From: Bacteroides sp.
GTDB taxonomy: Bacteria > Bacteroidota > Bacteroidia > Bacteroidales > Bacteroidaceae
Direction: 5' to 3'
Assembly: GCA_021204375.1 (NCBI GenBank)
Contig: JAJPZL010000147.1
Location: 1-6,867 of the forward strand
Length of the DNA stretch: 6,867 nt
Below the pieces are notes generated by a model. The model saw only the letters and a program-made list of their open reading frames with translations, was not told where the DNA came from and did not search any database. Below are positions 5,153 through 6,867 of this stretch, piece after piece (position 1 is the stretch's first letter; each line of letters starts with the position of its first letter). The position numbers and the translations under genes were made by a program.

Positions 5153-6478
5153 TCAGACGATGGGATGGTTGGCTGCAAAAAGCTTCATTCGCTTTTCAAG
5201 TTCATCGTACTGATGATCCTTGATAAAAGAGGTACAGGCCCGGAGTCCCTGCTGGTCGCTTCCGGTGGTAACCAGGGAAATAGCGCTGACTCCGTAGTAC
5301 ATAAGCTCTCTCATCAGTTCACCACCACTCATACCGGGATAACCGATGGTAAAGTAGAATCCGTCTGCTACAGGATCGCCCAGGTCATTATCGTATACTA
5401 ATTGAAAACCATGGCGAAGAAAGATCTCTTTAAGCTTCCGGGCGCGGTTACCATATATTTTTACCTCTTCCAGAAAATTATATTCTCCCTGGCGGGCAGC
5501 TTTTAACATAGCGGCCATGGCGTACTGAGCCGAATGGCTGGTACCCGAAGAGAGAGCGTAGAGTACACGGTGGATAAAAACAGTACCAAAAGTGCCACCT
5601 CCGTAACGCTTGGTAAAACCGGAATAACTACGGTAGTAAAGAGTATCGGAGATACAAACCACGCCGATGCGTTGTCCGGCATAACTGAAGGCTTTCGAAC
5701 CCGATATCAGTATGATATATTTATCTGTATAACGGGCAACGCTGGGTTGATAGGGAGCTTGTCTGGGATGGCTCAGGTCGGTACGGAAGTCCATAGCAAA
5801 GTAGGCCAGGTCTTCAAGAATAATCACATCGTATTTCATCGAGAGTTCTCCGATGATCGCCAGTTCCTCCTCCTTAAGGCAAACCCAGCTTGGATTATTG
5901 GGATTCGAATAGATAATGGCGGATATATTCCCTTTTTTAAGATAGCTCTCCAGTTTTTCCCGGAGTTTCCCGCCCCGGTAATTATATACGTCAAAGCTCG
6001 AATACTTATATCCCAATACCACAAGCTGCTGTTTTTGCACGGGAAATCCGGGATCAATAAAAAGAATGGTATCTCTTTGCGGATCACATTGTCCGCAGGT
6101 AAGAAAAGAGGCGTAGGTTCCCTGCATAGAACCTGTTACGGGGACACACCATTCAGGATCAATATCTACATCCATAAAAGCTTTGATAAAAGCAGAAGCC
6201 TCCTTTTTAAGTTCAGGGAGCCCGTTAATATCGGGGTAGAGACTCGCTATTCCGTTTTCTAAAGCTTCTATCTCTGCTTTTACACCTACCGCAGAGGGGG
6301 GAAGACCCGGTACACCCATCTCCATTTTGATAAATTCGGTACCTGTTCTCTCTTCTGCCTCCTGGGCTATGGCTTTTACTTCGCGGATCGTAGCTTTGGC
6401 AAAGTCATCAATTTTAAACTTCTCAATAATCAGATCAACCATTTCCCGGTTCACTGGTGTCTCTTTTATCTCTTTCAT
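5153..6478 (-). CDS. PLP-dependent aminotransferase, class I/II fold
   Basis: The 441-residue protein carries the fold-type I landmarks in order: YPDINGLPELKKEASAF (81-97), the cofactor-phosphate loop around GSMQGTYASF (116-125), NPNNP (192-196), the pyridine-nitrogen aspartate D223 in ILEDLAYF with Y226, the Schiff-base lysine K262 in SGSKAFSYAGQRIG with phosphate-contacting R270, and the likely substrate-carboxylate arginine R413 in GLRACTS. It is cytoplasmic and should transfer amino groups between an amino acid and a 2-oxo acid; aspartate- or aromatic-type specificity cannot be told, and a beta-lyase is not excluded. Motifs and length (about 400-440) are intact. The ATG at 6478 is preferred because upstream sequence is AT-rich, non-coding, and shared with the divergent tRNA promoter. 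No clear promoter was found for this gene. Confidence 0.92.
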   Translation of the reverse strand: MKEIKETPVNREMVDLIIEKFKIDDFAKATIREVKAIAQEAEERTGTEFIKMEMGVPGLPPSAVGVKAEIEALENGIASLYPDINGLPELKKEASAFIKAFMDVDIDPEWCVPVTGSMQGTYASFLTCGQCDPQRDTILFIDPGFPVQKQQLVVLGYKYSSFDVYNYRGGKLREKLESYLKKGNISAIIYSNPNNPSWVCLKEEELAIIGELSMKYDVIILEDLAYFAMDFRTDLSHPRQAPYQPSVARYTDKYIILISGSKAFSYAGQRIGVVCISDTLYYRSYSGFTKRYGGGTFGTVFIHRVLYALSSGTSHSAQYAMAAMLKAARQGEYNFLEEVKIYGNRARKLKEIFLRHGFQLVYDNDLGDPVADGFYFTIGYPGMSGGELMRELMYYGVSAISLVTTGSDQQGLRACTSFIKDHQYDELEKRMKLFAANHPIV

Positions 6479-6561
6479 GGTATAACGTATATAATAAACT
6501 GCGTAAAAATAACCATTATTTTGGTAAGTGGGAGGGGAGTGCGTATACGGCGCAAAAAAAA

Positions 6562-6586
6562 TGAAAATGTAACTTTCTCATTTTCA
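6562..6586. repeat. Short inverted repeat between the aminotransferase and tRNA-Asp
   Basis: TGAAAATG (6562-6569) and CATTTTCA (6579-6586) form a perfect 8-bp stem with a 9-base loop in the divergent intergenic region. There is no T run, so it is not a clear terminator. TACATTTT on the minus strand within it resembles a -7 box for the aminotransferase but has no matching -33 element. Confidence 0.3.
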
Positions 6587-6626
6587 GAATAAGTAAAAAA
6601 AGAGCAAAAATATTTGCCTGAAACTA

Positions 6627-6656
6627 TTGCGAAAATAAAAAATATCTCTACCTTTG
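6627..6656 (+). promoter_or_regulatory. Promoter of tRNA-Asp
   Basis: TTG (6627-6629), a 19-base spacer and TACCTTTG (6649-6656) match the Bacteroidota primary-sigma promoter, with a perfect TAnnTTTG. The expected start near 6662 gives a leader of about 35 bases before the mature tRNA. This is the clearest promoter in the window and the best support for the taxonomic call. Confidence 0.8.
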
Positions 6657-6698
6657 CATCGCAATCAGGAGAGATTGACACTGAAAAATGAAAAGATT

Positions 6699-6772
6699 GG
6701 TCCGGTAGTTCAGTTGGTTAGAATACATGCCTGTCACGCATGGGGTCGCGAGTTCGAGTCTCGTCCGGACCG
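6699..6772 (+). tRNA. tRNA-Asp (anticodon GTC)
   Basis: The cloverleaf can be folded by hand: acceptor stem GGTCCGG (6699-6705) with CCGGACC (6765-6771), seven pairs; D stem GTTC/GAAT (6708-6711, 6721-6724); anticodon stem CATGC/GCATG (6726-6730, 6738-6742) around the loop CTGTCAC with anticodon GTC at 6733-6735; a 5-base variable loop; and T stem GCGAG/CTCGT (6748-6752, 6760-6764) with the loop TTCGAGT. The discriminator base is G6772. The next bases are CTT, so CCA is not encoded and must be added afterwards. It has its own promoter and terminator. Confidence 0.97.
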
Positions 6773-6784
6773 CTTAGAAAGCGG

Positions 6785-6818
6785 AAAAGCTCTGAAAACC
6801 TTAGTTTTCAGAGCTTTT
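6785..6818 (+). terminator. Terminator of tRNA-Asp
   Basis: A perfect 15-bp stem, AAAAGCTCTGAAAAC (6785-6799) with GTTTTCAGAGCTTTT (6804-6818), has a CTTA loop and T-rich downstream sequence, 12 bases after the tRNA. As an A-flanked symmetrical hairpin it could also stop transcription entering from the right. Confidence 0.9.
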
Positions 6819-6867
6819 ATATTTATACTTTTCTGAAATTCGACTTTAGAATTAATTCTTTTATTAA

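Noticed and set aside
5534..6262. Long plus-strand open frame (242 codons) inside the aminotransferase gene
   Set aside because: It is antisense to a protein with all PLP-enzyme motifs, and its own translation shows no recognisable domain.
6654..6836. 60-codon open frame running through tRNA-Asp
   Set aside because: It covers the whole tRNA and its terminator; translations of tRNA genes commonly give such spurious frames.
6848..6859. 12-base palindrome AGAATTAATTCT near the right edge
   Set aside because: It is AT-rich and short, with no adjacent promoter or gene, so chance is a sufficient explanation.
6699..6867. Possible integration (att) site at the 3' end of tRNA-Asp
   Set aside because: No second copy of the tRNA 3' end, no integrase gene and no change of gene style are visible in the window.

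Overview
The window looks like ordinary chromosomal DNA from a member of the Bacteroidota, most likely the order Bacteroidales. Three observations point that way: (i) promoter-like sites fit the Bacteroides primary-sigma pattern (TTG/TTTG, about 19 bases, then TAnnTTTG), best seen in front of the tRNA gene; (ii) genes start without clear Shine-Dalgarno sequences; (iii) the tRNA gene has no encoded CCA. The gene content (EFR1-type ferredoxin, UPF0301/YqgE, an exported flavin-reductase-like lipoprotein, a short CxxC protein) fits too. Genus cannot be decided from the sequence.

Layout. 94-1656 (+): a two-gene operon encoding a lipoprotein with a flavin-reductase-like (FMN-binding split barrel) domain and an exported metallo-beta-lactamase-fold hydrolase with a full set of metal ligands. 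It ends at a very strong bidirectional terminator (1666-1718). 3148-1707 (-): a class I SAM methyltransferase whose 5' end looks damaged, followed by an EFR1-family flavodoxin/2[4Fe-4S] ferredoxin protein, converging on the same terminator. 3149-3443: a gene-free divergent intergenic region. 3444-4028 (+): a ferritin-like di-iron protein. 4133-4309 (+): a 58-residue CxxC protein. A second bidirectional terminator (4353-4389) separates this from the minus-strand genes: yqgE/algH (4408-4998) and, upstream of it, a PLP-dependent aminotransferase (5153-6478). Divergent from the aminotransferase is a tRNA-Asp(GTC) gene (6699-6772) with its own promoter and terminator.

How the genes may work together: several products handle redox or metal chemistry (flavin lipoprotein, metallohydrolase, flavodoxin/ferredoxin, ferritin-like protein), but nothing shows that they form one system. 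The only convincing transcriptional units are lipoprotein-MBL and methyltransferase-EFR1. yqgE seems to have its own promoter although it lies downstream of the aminotransferase.

No mobile element, CRISPR array, phage gene, toxin-antitoxin pair or recognisable defence system was found. The most useful observations are the 5'-damaged methyltransferase, the short CxxC gene, the exported flavin/MBL pair and the inverted repeats around the yqgE promoter.
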